Source of the DNA: Planctomycetota bacterium
GTDB taxonomy: Bacteria; Planctomycetota; Phycisphaerae; Phycisphaerales; UBA5793
Direction of reading: 5' to 3'
Assembly: GCA_013112555.1 (NCBI GenBank)
Contig: JABFGK010000001.1
Coordinates: 2,144,581 to 2,208,580 of the forward strand
Length of the DNA: 64,000 bases
Shown here: in pieces, positions 6,967 through 15,153 of the stretch
Layout: each line of letters begins with the position of its first letter
Numbering within the stretch: the stretch's first letter is position 1
Notes under the pieces: generated by a model
Seen by the model: only the letters and a program-made list of their open reading frames with translations
Told to the model about the DNA's origin: nothing
Databases searched by the model: none
Made by a program: the position numbers and the translations under genes

Positions 6967-9885
6967 ATGATCAGCGGCGCGAGCACCACAGGAGATCAGC
7001 AGGCCGTTATGGCTCATTCACTCCACGGATCCGATGGCACCGATGTGACGGGCTTTCCTCAGCAGGCAGGAATGCACGGCAGTCTGCCGGTCGGAATGGA
7101 CTGGCTGCTCCAGGGGGTCCTTGAAAGCGAAGTCGGGATCAACACGGTCCTGACTTCCAGTGAGGAAGCGATACCGGGCCTGGGTGATGCGCTGGCTCGT
7201 CACGAAGCACAGTTGAACGAGTCTGGCGTAACGGTCGAGAATGCCGACAGCGATGTCATTGCGGCCGGCTTGCTGCGGGCCGGATTGATTGCGGGCAGGA
7301 AGGTCGTTTGTATTGTCGGGATTCGGGGCCTGCGACGTGCCATGGATGCCATCTACGAGGCATCGCGCGTGGCACCGGCCCCGTCGGCTGCCGGCGTGAT
7401 TGTGATTGCCGAGCCGAAGTGGTACCGGGCCCCGTCATCGAGCGTCACGCGAGGCCCGCATGCTGTCTCGGCCCCCGGGAGTCACTCATCAGCCGTCTCG
7501 CTCCATCCCGATCAGGATCCTGCCGGGCTCGCCGGGCCGATTCATGACTCGAGGCAGTTGGCAGCGTATCTGGGGCTGCCGGTGGTGGCCCCGTCTGATT
7601 GCCGTGAGATACGGCGGTATGTGAATGATGCCCTACGCCTGTCGAAGGCTGAGCACACGCTTGTGGCCATGCTGGTCCCGCCGTTGCTGATGGGGGTCGG
7701 TGACAGCGAACTCGGGCCCGACGATCCGACGCTCCGATCCATCCCGGTTCGTCATGAGGCATCGTCACGATTCGGTGATGAATCCCCGATTCATGTGGAA
7801 GCACGGAAGCGGCAACTGGATCGGATCATGAATGTTCCGGGGCCCGGCGAAGTTGTCCCGGTTGGGATTATTACGTTCGGCACGGCACACACCTCGGTTC
7901 GCCATGCGCTCGCCTTGCTGGGGCTCACCGGGCGCATCCCGATTCTCAAGTTGGGCCTGGCCAATCCGATCGATGCTCGCTCAGCCGAGCACTTGCTGCT
8001 TCGATGTCGCCATGTCATCGTGGTCGAGTCGGGGCAGGCACTGGTTGAACGTGAAGTCATCCTCGTGGCCCGCGATCTGACACGAGCCGGGATCGATTCT
8101 GCGCGGGTGCACGGGAAGTACATCCCGGTGAATCTGCTTGACACCGAGCCCGCCGAGTCGCAGCAGCGCGGTACTCGGGCACCCGCATCGCACGTGTATC
8201 TGCCATCGACGTTTGTTGAACTGCACCCGTCGTTTCTGGCAGCCACGCTGGCCACGGTTCTGAATCCGATGAAGGGTGTGGATGGGTTGACGGTGCAGCA
8301 GCGCGCCCAGGATGGGGAATCGCAGCTGGGGTTGGCTGTCTCGACTCGTCAATCACTCACGGCGAAAGCCGGACGAGACTCGGAATCTGCAGCGCTGCAG
8401 GCGTTGGGCAGTGACGCGACCCGATCGGGTGGGTCCAGTCTGGTTGACACACTGCTTCGGCTCACGGTCCGGGAGATTGCCGAGGAGTTGGCAGTCCCGG
8501 CGGCAGAGCGGCCGGCGCTGTCGGTATGCCTTGAGACACTTGAGGAGACGACACTCGAACAGCCGGCACCGCGTCGGGTCATCATCGGGATTGAACGCCG
8601 GCGACTGCTGAGCATCGGGCGGGCAGCGATCACACATGCAATCCGGCGCCGCGTCCCCTTGACGTTTCTCATCACGCCCGACCCGGCCGGCTCACTTCCT
8701 GACGGGCCGGCGTCACTCACGACCGCCGAGGCCGAACGCGTGATCCGGAGCCTGATCGGCGATGATGAGGCTTCATTTGTGATTGTGGCGAGGCTTGATC
8801 CGAGCGATGGGACTTCGTTCCGTCAGAGTCTGAAGCGTGAGGTGCTGCGCGACCGGGTGTCGATCATCATCATTGATCTCGATCAGCACCGCCAGCCGCA
8901 ACCGGTGGCCGGCGACCCGAGGGAATGGGCCGAGCGCGGCTATGCCCCGGCAGAGTATTGGGTTCGCCCATCGTCACGTGATGCGCGCCTGTGTTACGAG
9001 TGGCTCGTGAAGCGTGGCTGGAGTGACCCGTCGTGGCTTGACGGCGTTCATGCGCCGAAGTTTGAGTTGCCGAATCAGGATGATCCGCTGGTCACACCGC
9101 TCGACGGCTGGGAGGGGTTCGAGGAGTTGCGCGTGGACCGGCGCCAGCCGCCGGCAGAAATGGCATCGTGGCTGAGTCGGGTGCAGCTGGTTGAGCCGGC
9201 CCCGCGCCACGGGCAGGAGCCGTGCTGGCGCGTCCATGTGTGCGGGCAGACGGGGGACGCCTATGAGTTAACATTAACATTGCTCGAGCAGGCAGGACGG
9301 CGAATGGGCTTCCGCGTGCAGATGGTGCGCGGTATTGATCAGGCCGGCCTGTTTGCACAGATGGTGTTCAGTCGCCCGCGACCGGAGGATGTCCCATCGC
9401 CCGAGACGGCTCGGATTCCGTACGGTTCGGCTGATCTGGTGATTGCGTTCGATCTGCCATCGATTGTCAATGCCGTCGACCCGGCCGGCCCGCACTGTGT
9501 TGCATCGCCGCACCGCACCTATCTTGTCATGGATGCCTCCCCGCCGTTGTCGATGGCTGTGGAGAATGAGCAACCAGTGACTCGGCCGGTGATCCCGGGT
9601 GCACTGAGTTGGTTGATCCCGCCGACCCACCGGACGGTGCTGCGTGCCGGCGAACTCTCGGATCGGTTTATTAATACGCGACGGTTCATCGGGGTCATGC
9701 TCAGCGGGGTGGCCTTCCAGCAGGGGCTGATCCCGGTAACCAGCGACCGCATTGAGCGGGCAACGCAACGGCTCCCGGGTGATCCGCTGCGGCAGGCTCC
9801 GGTGGCCATGCGGCTCGGGCGGCTCGCTCTCGGGACGCGTCTCGGCCGGCCTTGCCGTTCGGGAGCGTCGATCAGCCAAGCCTGA
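6967..9885 (+). CDS. Aberrant IorA-IorB (indolepyruvate oxidoreductase-like) fusion
   Basis: From ATG 6967 the product is 972 residues. Residues ~35-150 match the pyrimidine-binding domain of 2-oxoacid:ferredoxin oxidoreductases, followed by an IorA-like segment (DSRQLAAYLGLPVVAPSD). Residues ~295-380 match the IorA middle domain (GIITFGTAH, ILKLGLANPIDARSAEHLL). The last ~190 residues resemble the gamma/IorB domain, ending AFQQGLIPVTSDRIERA. Normal IorA enzymes need a TPP site and Cys-rich 4Fe-4S motifs; I find neither the ferredoxin cysteines nor a clear GDS TPP motif. It may therefore be a non-catalytic homologue. Earlier in-frame starts back to 6796 overlap the preceding gene and look non-coding. 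The IorB C-terminal domain continues in another frame downstream. Confidence 0.65.
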   Translation: MISGASTTGDQQAVMAHSLHGSDGTDVTGFPQQAGMHGSLPVGMDWLLQGVLESEVGINTVLTSSEEAIPGLGDALARHEAQLNESGVTVENADSDVIAAGLLRAGLIAGRKVVCIVGIRGLRRAMDAIYEASRVAPAPSAAGVIVIAEPKWYRAPSSSVTRGPHAVSAPGSHSSAVSLHPDQDPAGLAGPIHDSRQLAAYLGLPVVAPSDCREIRRYVNDALRLSKAEHTLVAMLVPPLLMGVGDSELGPDDPTLRSIPVRHEASSRFGDESPIHVEARKRQLDRIMNVPGPGEVVPVGIITFGTAHTSVRHALALLGLTGRIPILKLGLANPIDARSAEHLLLRCRHVIVVESGQALVEREVILVARDLTRAGIDSARVHGKYIPVNLLDTEPAESQQRGTRAPASHVYLPSTFVELHPSFLAATLATVLNPMKGVDGLTVQQRAQDGESQLGLAVSTRQSLTAKAGRDSESAALQALGSDATRSGGSSLVDTLLRLTVREIAEELAVPAAERPALSVCLETLEETTLEQPAPRRVIIGIERRRLLSIGRAAITHAIRRRVPLTFLITPDPAGSLPDGPASLTTAEAERVIRSLIGDDEASFVIVARLDPSDGTSFRQSLKREVLRDRVSIIIIDLDQHRQPQPVAGDPREWAERGYAPAEYWVRPSSRDARLCYEWLVKRGWSDPSWLDGVHAPKFELPNQDDPLVTPLDGWEGFEELRVDRRQPPAEMASWLSRVQLVEPAPRHGQEPCWRVHVCGQTGDAYELTLTLLEQAGRRMGFRVQMVRGIDQAGLFAQMVFSRPRPEDVPSPETARIPYGSADLVIAFDLPSIVNAVDPAGPHCVASPHRTYLVMDASPPLSMAVENEQPVTRPVIPGALSWLIPPTHRTVLRAGELSDRFINTRRFIGVMLSGVAFQQGLIPVTSDRIERATQRLPGDPLRQAPVAMRLGRLALGTRLGRPCRSGASISQA

Positions 9886-9892
9886 GGCGCTG

Positions 9893-10720
9893 GTGCGACT
9901 CCACCGTCAGATCATGGCAGCCCGACCGTATCCCGGTGCTACCAAACGGGCGGATGGTTTTGCTCGGTTGGCATTGGGCACGCTTGACGCTGTGACCGGA
10001 CTACGGCGACGTGATGCAAACCGAACGGCTGAACTGCGGTTTGTGGCCCGTCTCATCGACTGCGAGTATTGGGGCGGGCTTCGCGCCTGTCGCGCGTATG
10101 CCGATCGTGTTCGATCCGTGTACGCGGCCGAGCGATCCGTGAGCGACTACCCGGTGACGAAACTGGTCATCGAGCAACTGGCGCGCGCGATGTTGATCCC
10201 GGATGTCGTGTTCTGCTGCTCGACGGCCGTCCGCCCTGACCGTCTGCGCGACATTGAGCGACGGCTGCGGGCCTCTCGTGCCAATGGAGACCGGGTCACG
10301 TTCCGGATCCGGGGGCGGGCACGCTCGACACCGATCCAACGGACCATCGGCGGCTACTGGAAGATGACCCCCACACTGTGCAAGGCCGTGGCACTGGCAC
10401 GCTGGGTTCGCCTCGTACCGGGGTGGATGCAGGAAGAGTCGCGATATCGCCGGTGGGTGATCGATCTGACGGACCGGTGTGCGCAGGAACTTCCTGAGAA
10501 GGCGTCCCTCTGGCTTGAAGTGATGCGGCAACTGAGTCGCGTGCAGGGGCACGGGTCGCATCGGGTTCGCTCGGTCCGCGCCGCCCGGCGAGCCATCGAT
10601 TCGGTGCTGGAACTCGCAGCCGAGTCAGCAGTGGCAACGGGCCCACAGCCGGCGTCTGGCGTCAGTGCGTCAGGCAACCCGGTGCCGGCCCGTGGATCGA
10701 AGAATGCTGCCGGCGAGTGA
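9893..10720 (+). CDS. IorB C-terminal-domain-like protein, out of frame with the preceding gene
   Basis: This +1-shifted frame continues for about 275 residues from GTG 9893 (alternative ATG 9914; the frame is open back to a TTG at 9752, overlapping the previous gene). The segment RLIDCEYWGGLRACRAYADR and what follows resembles the helical domain attached to the C-terminus of IorB and of large indolepyruvate oxidoreductases. In those proteins it is fused directly after the gamma domain. Here either a frameshift split one long gene or the domain is made separately by coupled translation. No ribosome binding site is obvious at either start. The last ~40 residues are low-complexity (Ala/Ser/Gly/Pro). 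Confidence 0.55.
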   Translation: MRLHRQIMAARPYPGATKRADGFARLALGTLDAVTGLRRRDANRTAELRFVARLIDCEYWGGLRACRAYADRVRSVYAAERSVSDYPVTKLVIEQLARAMLIPDVVFCCSTAVRPDRLRDIERRLRASRANGDRVTFRIRGRARSTPIQRTIGGYWKMTPTLCKAVALARWVRLVPGWMQEESRYRRWVIDLTDRCAQELPEKASLWLEVMRQLSRVQGHGSHRVRSVRAARRAIDSVLELAAESAVATGPQPASGVSASGNPVPARGSKNAAGE

Positions 10721-11184
10721 TCCGTGCGGATTCGGGGCTGTACAACCTTGACTGGCTGCCGTGTCGGTGCTTCACTTGTGCGGCTCGCGAAACACGGAAT
10801 GGGGCGGAGGACCGTGCGGGTGAGGCGGGCGATTTCTTGCTACGTTCGATCGGAGTGGAGTGTCGGGGAGTGCTGACACGTTCAGCAATGCTCTGCAATC
10901 GGGACTCTCGAACAGGACAGAATCAGCCACAGGCCATGACCGTGGTAACCCTGAGCGTGGGACGTAATCCTCCCCCGTGACGGCCCGAGCATGATGCACT
11001 GAGGCATCACCCGCAGGACGTGAACATTGCGGACCCATATGACGGCACGATGCGTGCCGCCTGCTGATGAACATCGTCTCCCTCCCAGAGCCGATCCGAT
11101 TCACCGACCATCCGGCCACGACACTCCAGTCACGGCCGATCCGTTTCATGGCCCGGTGACCAGCCGAACAGGAATCGACAGTCC
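10721..11184. other. Intergenic leader upstream of rho
   Basis: These 464 bases carry only short ORFs with implausible composition on both strands. Small inverted repeats are visible (GATGCACTGAGGCATC near 10992 and GGCACGATGCGTGCC near 11045). Long leaders upstream of rho often carry autoregulatory attenuation signals, so that role is possible, but nothing specific can be claimed. Confidence 0.4.
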
Positions 11185-12327
11185 ATGCTGACCGTAACCG
11201 GCATTCTGGAATGGACGGAAAAGAACGACGGGCGAATTCGTCAGCTCAACGGCCAGTTGGTTGAACGCGATGATGACCCGTATGTTCCGCTCGCCCTCGC
11301 TGACAGTTATCCACTGCGCAATGGGCAGGAGATCACGGCCGACGTCGTATCGAAACGAACCAAACGTCGTCGACGACGTGAACGGCGAAGCCCCCCGCGC
11401 GTCCCTCGCCCGACGGTCGAGCGCATCGTGGCCATTGAGGGGTTGCCGCCCGATCAGTACGCCCTGCATCGCAAGTTCGACCAGCTGACCTCGATCGACC
11501 CGCAGCCGCGTATTCGACTCGAATATCCCGACTGCCCGCCGGCCAACCGGTTGATTGATCTGTTCTGCCCGATTGGATACGGCACGCGCGGCCTTGTCGT
11601 GAGCCCCCCGAAGGCAGGCAAGACCACACTGCTGCAGGATATTTGTCACGGCATCAAACACAACCATCCGGATATCGAGGTGATCGCGCTCCTGATTGAT
11701 GAGCGGCCGGAGGAAGTGACCGACTTCAAGCGCAACGTGCCATGTACCTGCCTGGCATCGAGCAACGACCACGCCCTCGAGCAACATGTCTCACTGGCCA
11801 TCCTGGCAATCGAGCGGGCCAAACGGATGCTTGAGGCCGGCAAGGATGTGATCGTCGTACTCGACTCGATCACGCGCATGGGCCGGGCCTTCAACTCAAG
11901 CAAGCGGTTTGCCTCATCCGGCCGAACGATGACGGGCGGGCTCGATTCCCGGGCACTGGAAATTCCCAAGCGGTTGTTTGGTGCTGCCCGGAAGGCCGAA
12001 GAGGGCGGCTCGCTGACGATCATCGCCTCCTGCCTGGTCGATACCGGCTCTCATGCCGATCAGATCATCTTCGAGGAGTTCAAGGGCACCGGGAACATGG
12101 AGTTGATTCTTGATCGCACCATTTCGGAGAAGCGGATCTTCCCGGCGATCAACCTGGCTGCTTCCGGGACACGCAAGGAGCATCTGCTGCTGACTGAAAA
12201 GGAGCTGGCCACCGTGACGGCGCTCCGTCGGCGACTCATCAACACGCAGCCGCATCTGCAGATCGAACAGTTGCTCGCCGCCCTCAAGCGATTTGAAACG
12301 AACGCAGCACTGGTGGGCGAAAAGTAA
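11185..12327 (+). CDS. rho: Transcription termination factor Rho
   Basis: The 380-residue product contains the complete Rho ATPase core. Walker A is [12 protein letters not shown] near residue 142, Walker B/Q-loop region [14 protein letters not shown] near 225, and the R-loop/arginine finger region is [16 protein letters not shown]. The C-terminal [10 protein letters not shown] segment is also present. It is about 40 residues shorter than E. coli Rho. The N-terminal RNA-binding OSN/CSD part is present ([18 protein letters not shown]), but the usual N-terminal helical subdomain is missing. A basic linker [12 protein letters not shown] lies at ~58-69. Rho terminates untranslated transcripts as a hexameric RNA translocase. 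It converges on the FG-GAP genes downstream. Confidence 0.94.
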   Translation: MLTVTGILEWTEKNDGRIRQLNGQLVERDDDPYVPLALADSYPLRNGQEITADVVSKRTKRRRRRERRSPPRVPRPTVERIVAIEGLPPDQYALHRKFDQLTSIDPQPRIRLEYPDCPPANRLIDLFCPIGYGTRGLVVSPPKAGKTTLLQDICHGIKHNHPDIEVIALLIDERPEEVTDFKRNVPCTCLASSNDHALEQHVSLAILAIERAKRMLEAGKDVIVVLDSITRMGRAFNSSKRFASSGRTMTGGLDSRALEIPKRLFGAARKAEEGGSLTIIASCLVDTGSHADQIIFEEFKGTGNMELILDRTISEKRIFPAINLAASGTRKEHLLLTEKELATVTALRRRLINTQPHLQIEQLLAALKRFETNAALVGEK

Positions 12328-12359
12328 CCACCGTCTGTCTTCGCGACCCCCCATGATCC

Positions 12360-12412
12360 AAAAAAGAAACGAGCGGCACCCTCGGTGTGTGAAGGAGAGG
12401 GAAGAGTGCCGC
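12360..12412 (-). terminator. Intrinsic terminator of the FG-GAP operon
   Basis: On the minus strand a 7-bp GC stem (GCGGCAC / GTGCCGC at 12406-12412 and 12373-12379), extendable by CTC/GAG pairing, is followed by CTCGTTTCTTTTTTGG. The T-run and position 35 bases after the FG-GAP stop codon fit a terminator for that minus-strand transcript. Confidence 0.6.
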
Positions 12413-12446
12413 CCGTACCGTGGCCGGTGTGAGTGTGGTGATGCCG

Positions 12447-15098
12447 TTACGGCATGATTTCGCTCTCGATGAAGTTCGATTTCACGGAGTCGGCCCCTCC
12501 TTCACCCCGTCGGATCACAGCCTGCGTCGCAAGCGGGCGAAGTGGCGCCTTCTGCGGGATGACCACCTGCAAGGTCGCCAGACCGTCAGCGTTGGCGATT
12601 GCATCCCCGAAGTTCGTCACCGAATCGAGCAGGTCGATGCAGAGTCCACCGAGTTGCCCGACACAGCGGCCCTTGCCGGTACCGGCCAGACTGTACAGGA
12701 AGTAGACCCGCTCACCCTGCTCGGCACCGCTTACATTGAATGTGGCAACCCGCCCACGTCGCAGTTCCGACTGGGACAGGGAGATATCCGGCACGACCTG
12801 CGTTCCGGTGACGACGATGACGGCACTGCCCCACCCGAACGGGGGCGTGCTGATGATCGTGGCGATGTCGTTCGTCTTGTCGAGATCATAGTCGGCGATG
12901 GCCGAAATCAGGGGCGAGTAGCCGGCCCCGTGCCGCTCGTGTGGCTGCAGCGTACCGTCCCCATTCGACGGGAAGATCGAGAAGTCAAACGATGCATCGT
13001 TCGTCAGGATGACATCCACCACACCATCACCGGTCATGTCTGCCAGATCGAGGTCGTTGCTGATTCGGAATGCGCCTTCACGCCCATTGGGCCCGGAGAT
13101 CACATTCGGGAAGCCGAATGCCCCATCCCCGTAGCCGAGCATGGTGGCAACGAACACCGTGCCGAACGAATCCTGCGGGACCATGTACACGATGTCATGG
13201 TTCCCGTCACTGTCAAGATCGGTCAGTTTGAGGTGGGAGGCCTGCTCACCGGTGGGGAGTTCAGCGCCGAAGGTAAAGTCGCCGTTGCCGGGAAGCACGA
13301 CGATTCCAAGAGATGATGACGTAACGAGATCCATGGTTCCGTTGTGGTCGATGTCGCCGGCCTGAATCCGCCAGGGCTTCGATACCGAAATCGGATTGTG
13401 CACGATGAAGTCCGTGCCATTTCCGGTATTCTCTGACACAAAGATCAGATTCGCTGGGCCGGGATCAGTCAGCACCACATCCAGGTAAGTGTCGTTGTCA
13501 AGATCAAAGGCATCAATGTGCCCGGCCTGACTTGCGCCGATCGGGGTCACCACACCGTCTGCAAAGGTACCGTCACCGTTGTTCAATGCAACGGCAAAGT
13601 TGTATCCGGGATGGTTGCGGTCCGGGCCCATCAGCAAATCGAGGTACTTGTCATTGTTCAAATCGCGCAGACGGATTTCGCCAGGATTGATCGGCGTATT
13701 GAATCTGACGGCTGTACGGAATGTGCCGTCGCCGTTGTTGTAGAGGATCTCGACATCGTCTCCGGCCGTCAGTATGTCCGGGTCGCCGTCGTTATCGATA
13801 TCGCCGGATTCGACAAAGCCCGTGAATCCCTGCACGACGTACTTCCTCGGGATGAAGAAGGTTCCATCACCGAGATTGTGGTGCACGGTGATGACGGATG
13901 AGTCGTTCGCCACCGTGACGACGTCGAGGAAGTTGTCATGGTCAATGTCAAAGACGGCGGTATCGTGGGTGTACTTGGCAGCCTGGTAGTACACGATACT
14001 CTGGACGCCGCCGGCGCCATCGCCGAGGCAGACGTTGAATCCATCAAACGTGCGCCCGGATGGAGTGGTCAGGATCACATCGGGGATCAGATCGTTATTC
14101 AGGTCGGCCACATGCACCGTCCGCGGCGTGTAGGTTCCTTCGGTCAATTGGAACTGGGTTGCCGCACCAAATGTGCCGTCGCCGTTGTTCAGGCGGATCG
14201 TCAGCAGCCCCCAACTTGAGAATGCGTTTTCGGCACCGGCTGCCAGCAGGTCCGGCAACTGGTCCCCGTTCATATCGGCCAGCGCCACGCCCTGACTCTG
14301 CGTGTACGCCCCGGGTGCAGCGATGTAATACGCCGGGGCACCGAACGTGCCGGTCCCGTCGTTGAGCAGGATCGCGTTGCCCTGAGCCCCGTCACATCCA
14401 ACCAGCAGATCAAGGTCAAGGTCATTGTCAATATCAGCGGCAGCGAGCCGGTAGGGCCCATTTCCGACGAAATAGTCAACACGAGGCAGGAAGCCGGCCT
14501 GCGCCCCGGTCTGCCCGTTGTGCTCGAGCAGCGAAATGGTTGTTCCCTGGCTCAGCCGCCCTGCGTTGGCCGTCACGGCATCAGGAATATCATCGCCGGT
14601 GAAGTCGGCAAACAGGAGTCCAAACGGTCCGGCTCCAGTGGTAAACGACTCATAGTCGGCAAGCGACCCATCCCCGTTGTTCCGCCACAGACTGAGCACG
14701 GTGGACGTGCCGTGGGTGCCGGGCATCGTCCCGAGGACATCGAGATCGTTATCGAAGTCCACGTCAGCCAATTTGATCTCACGAATCCCTTCGTTGTATG
14801 GTGATTCGTACACGACCTCATCGGCAAACGTCCCATCGCCGTTGGACATGATGACGGAGAGGCCGGGACCGCCGAAGAACTCCCGACAGACGACGGCATC
14901 AATGTCCTGATCTCCATCCATGTCGCCGACGGCCACATAGTCCGGGCCGAACGTCGGGAAGTTGCCTGCGTCCCAGGCTCGCCAGGGGGCATTCATGAGC
15001 CCGGTATTGAATTCCTGAGCCAAGGCCGTATGGCCGGTCAGGGCTGCGGCCATTGTGAGGGACGCCATTGTTACGATGCTGTACTTGAACACTGACAT
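12447..15098 (-). CDS. Secreted FG-GAP/VCBS repeat protein (second of tandem pair)
   Basis: This 883-residue protein starts at ATG 15098 behind a GAGGT site. A signal peptide spans residues 1-28 (cleavage after TALA). About a dozen FG-GAP/VCBS repeats follow, each built on a calcium-binding DxDxDxxxD loop plus NNGDGTF (for example DIDNDGDPDIL). Such repeats fold into a beta-propeller and are usually extracellular. The last ~100 residues form a separate domain (ELRRGRVATF ... GGLCIDLLD ... TQAVIRRGEGG), shared with the neighbouring paralogue. Ligand and function are unknown; surface binding or matrix structure is likely. It lies 55 bases after its paralogue on the same strand, with a terminator downstream. 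Confidence 0.85.
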   Translation of the reverse strand: MSVFKYSIVTMASLTMAAALTGHTALAQEFNTGLMNAPWRAWDAGNFPTFGPDYVAVGDMDGDQDIDAVVCREFFGGPGLSVIMSNGDGTFADEVVYESPYNEGIREIKLADVDFDNDLDVLGTMPGTHGTSTVLSLWRNNGDGSLADYESFTTGAGPFGLLFADFTGDDIPDAVTANAGRLSQGTTISLLEHNGQTGAQAGFLPRVDYFVGNGPYRLAAADIDNDLDLDLLVGCDGAQGNAILLNDGTGTFGAPAYYIAAPGAYTQSQGVALADMNGDQLPDLLAAGAENAFSSWGLLTIRLNNGDGTFGAATQFQLTEGTYTPRTVHVADLNNDLIPDVILTTPSGRTFDGFNVCLGDGAGGVQSIVYYQAAKYTHDTAVFDIDHDNFLDVVTVANDSSVITVHHNLGDGTFFIPRKYVVQGFTGFVESGDIDNDGDPDILTAGDDVEILYNNGDGTFRTAVRFNTPINPGEIRLRDLNNDKYLDLLMGPDRNHPGYNFAVALNNGDGTFADGVVTPIGASQAGHIDAFDLDNDTYLDVVLTDPGPANLIFVSENTGNGTDFIVHNPISVSKPWRIQAGDIDHNGTMDLVTSSSLGIVVLPGNGDFTFGAELPTGEQASHLKLTDLDSDGNHDIVYMVPQDSFGTVFVATMLGYGDGAFGFPNVISGPNGREGAFRISNDLDLADMTGDGVVDVILTNDASFDFSIFPSNGDGTLQPHERHGAGYSPLISAIADYDLDKTNDIATIISTPPFGWGSAVIVVTGTQVVPDISLSQSELRRGRVATFNVSGAEQGERVYFLYSLAGTGKGRCVGQLGGLCIDLLDSVTNFGDAIANADGLATLQVVIPQKAPLRPLATQAVIRRGEGGADSVKSNFIESEIMP

Positions 15099-15153
15099 GG
15101 TTCATACCTCATATTCAAGCGCCCCAGTTCGTGGGGCGGTGTGGTACGTTGGA

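Noticed and set aside
10772..11149. A 125-codon minus-strand ORF before rho
   Set aside because: Composition is Arg/His/Pro-rich with no hydrophobic core, no ribosome binding site and no motif; judged chance.
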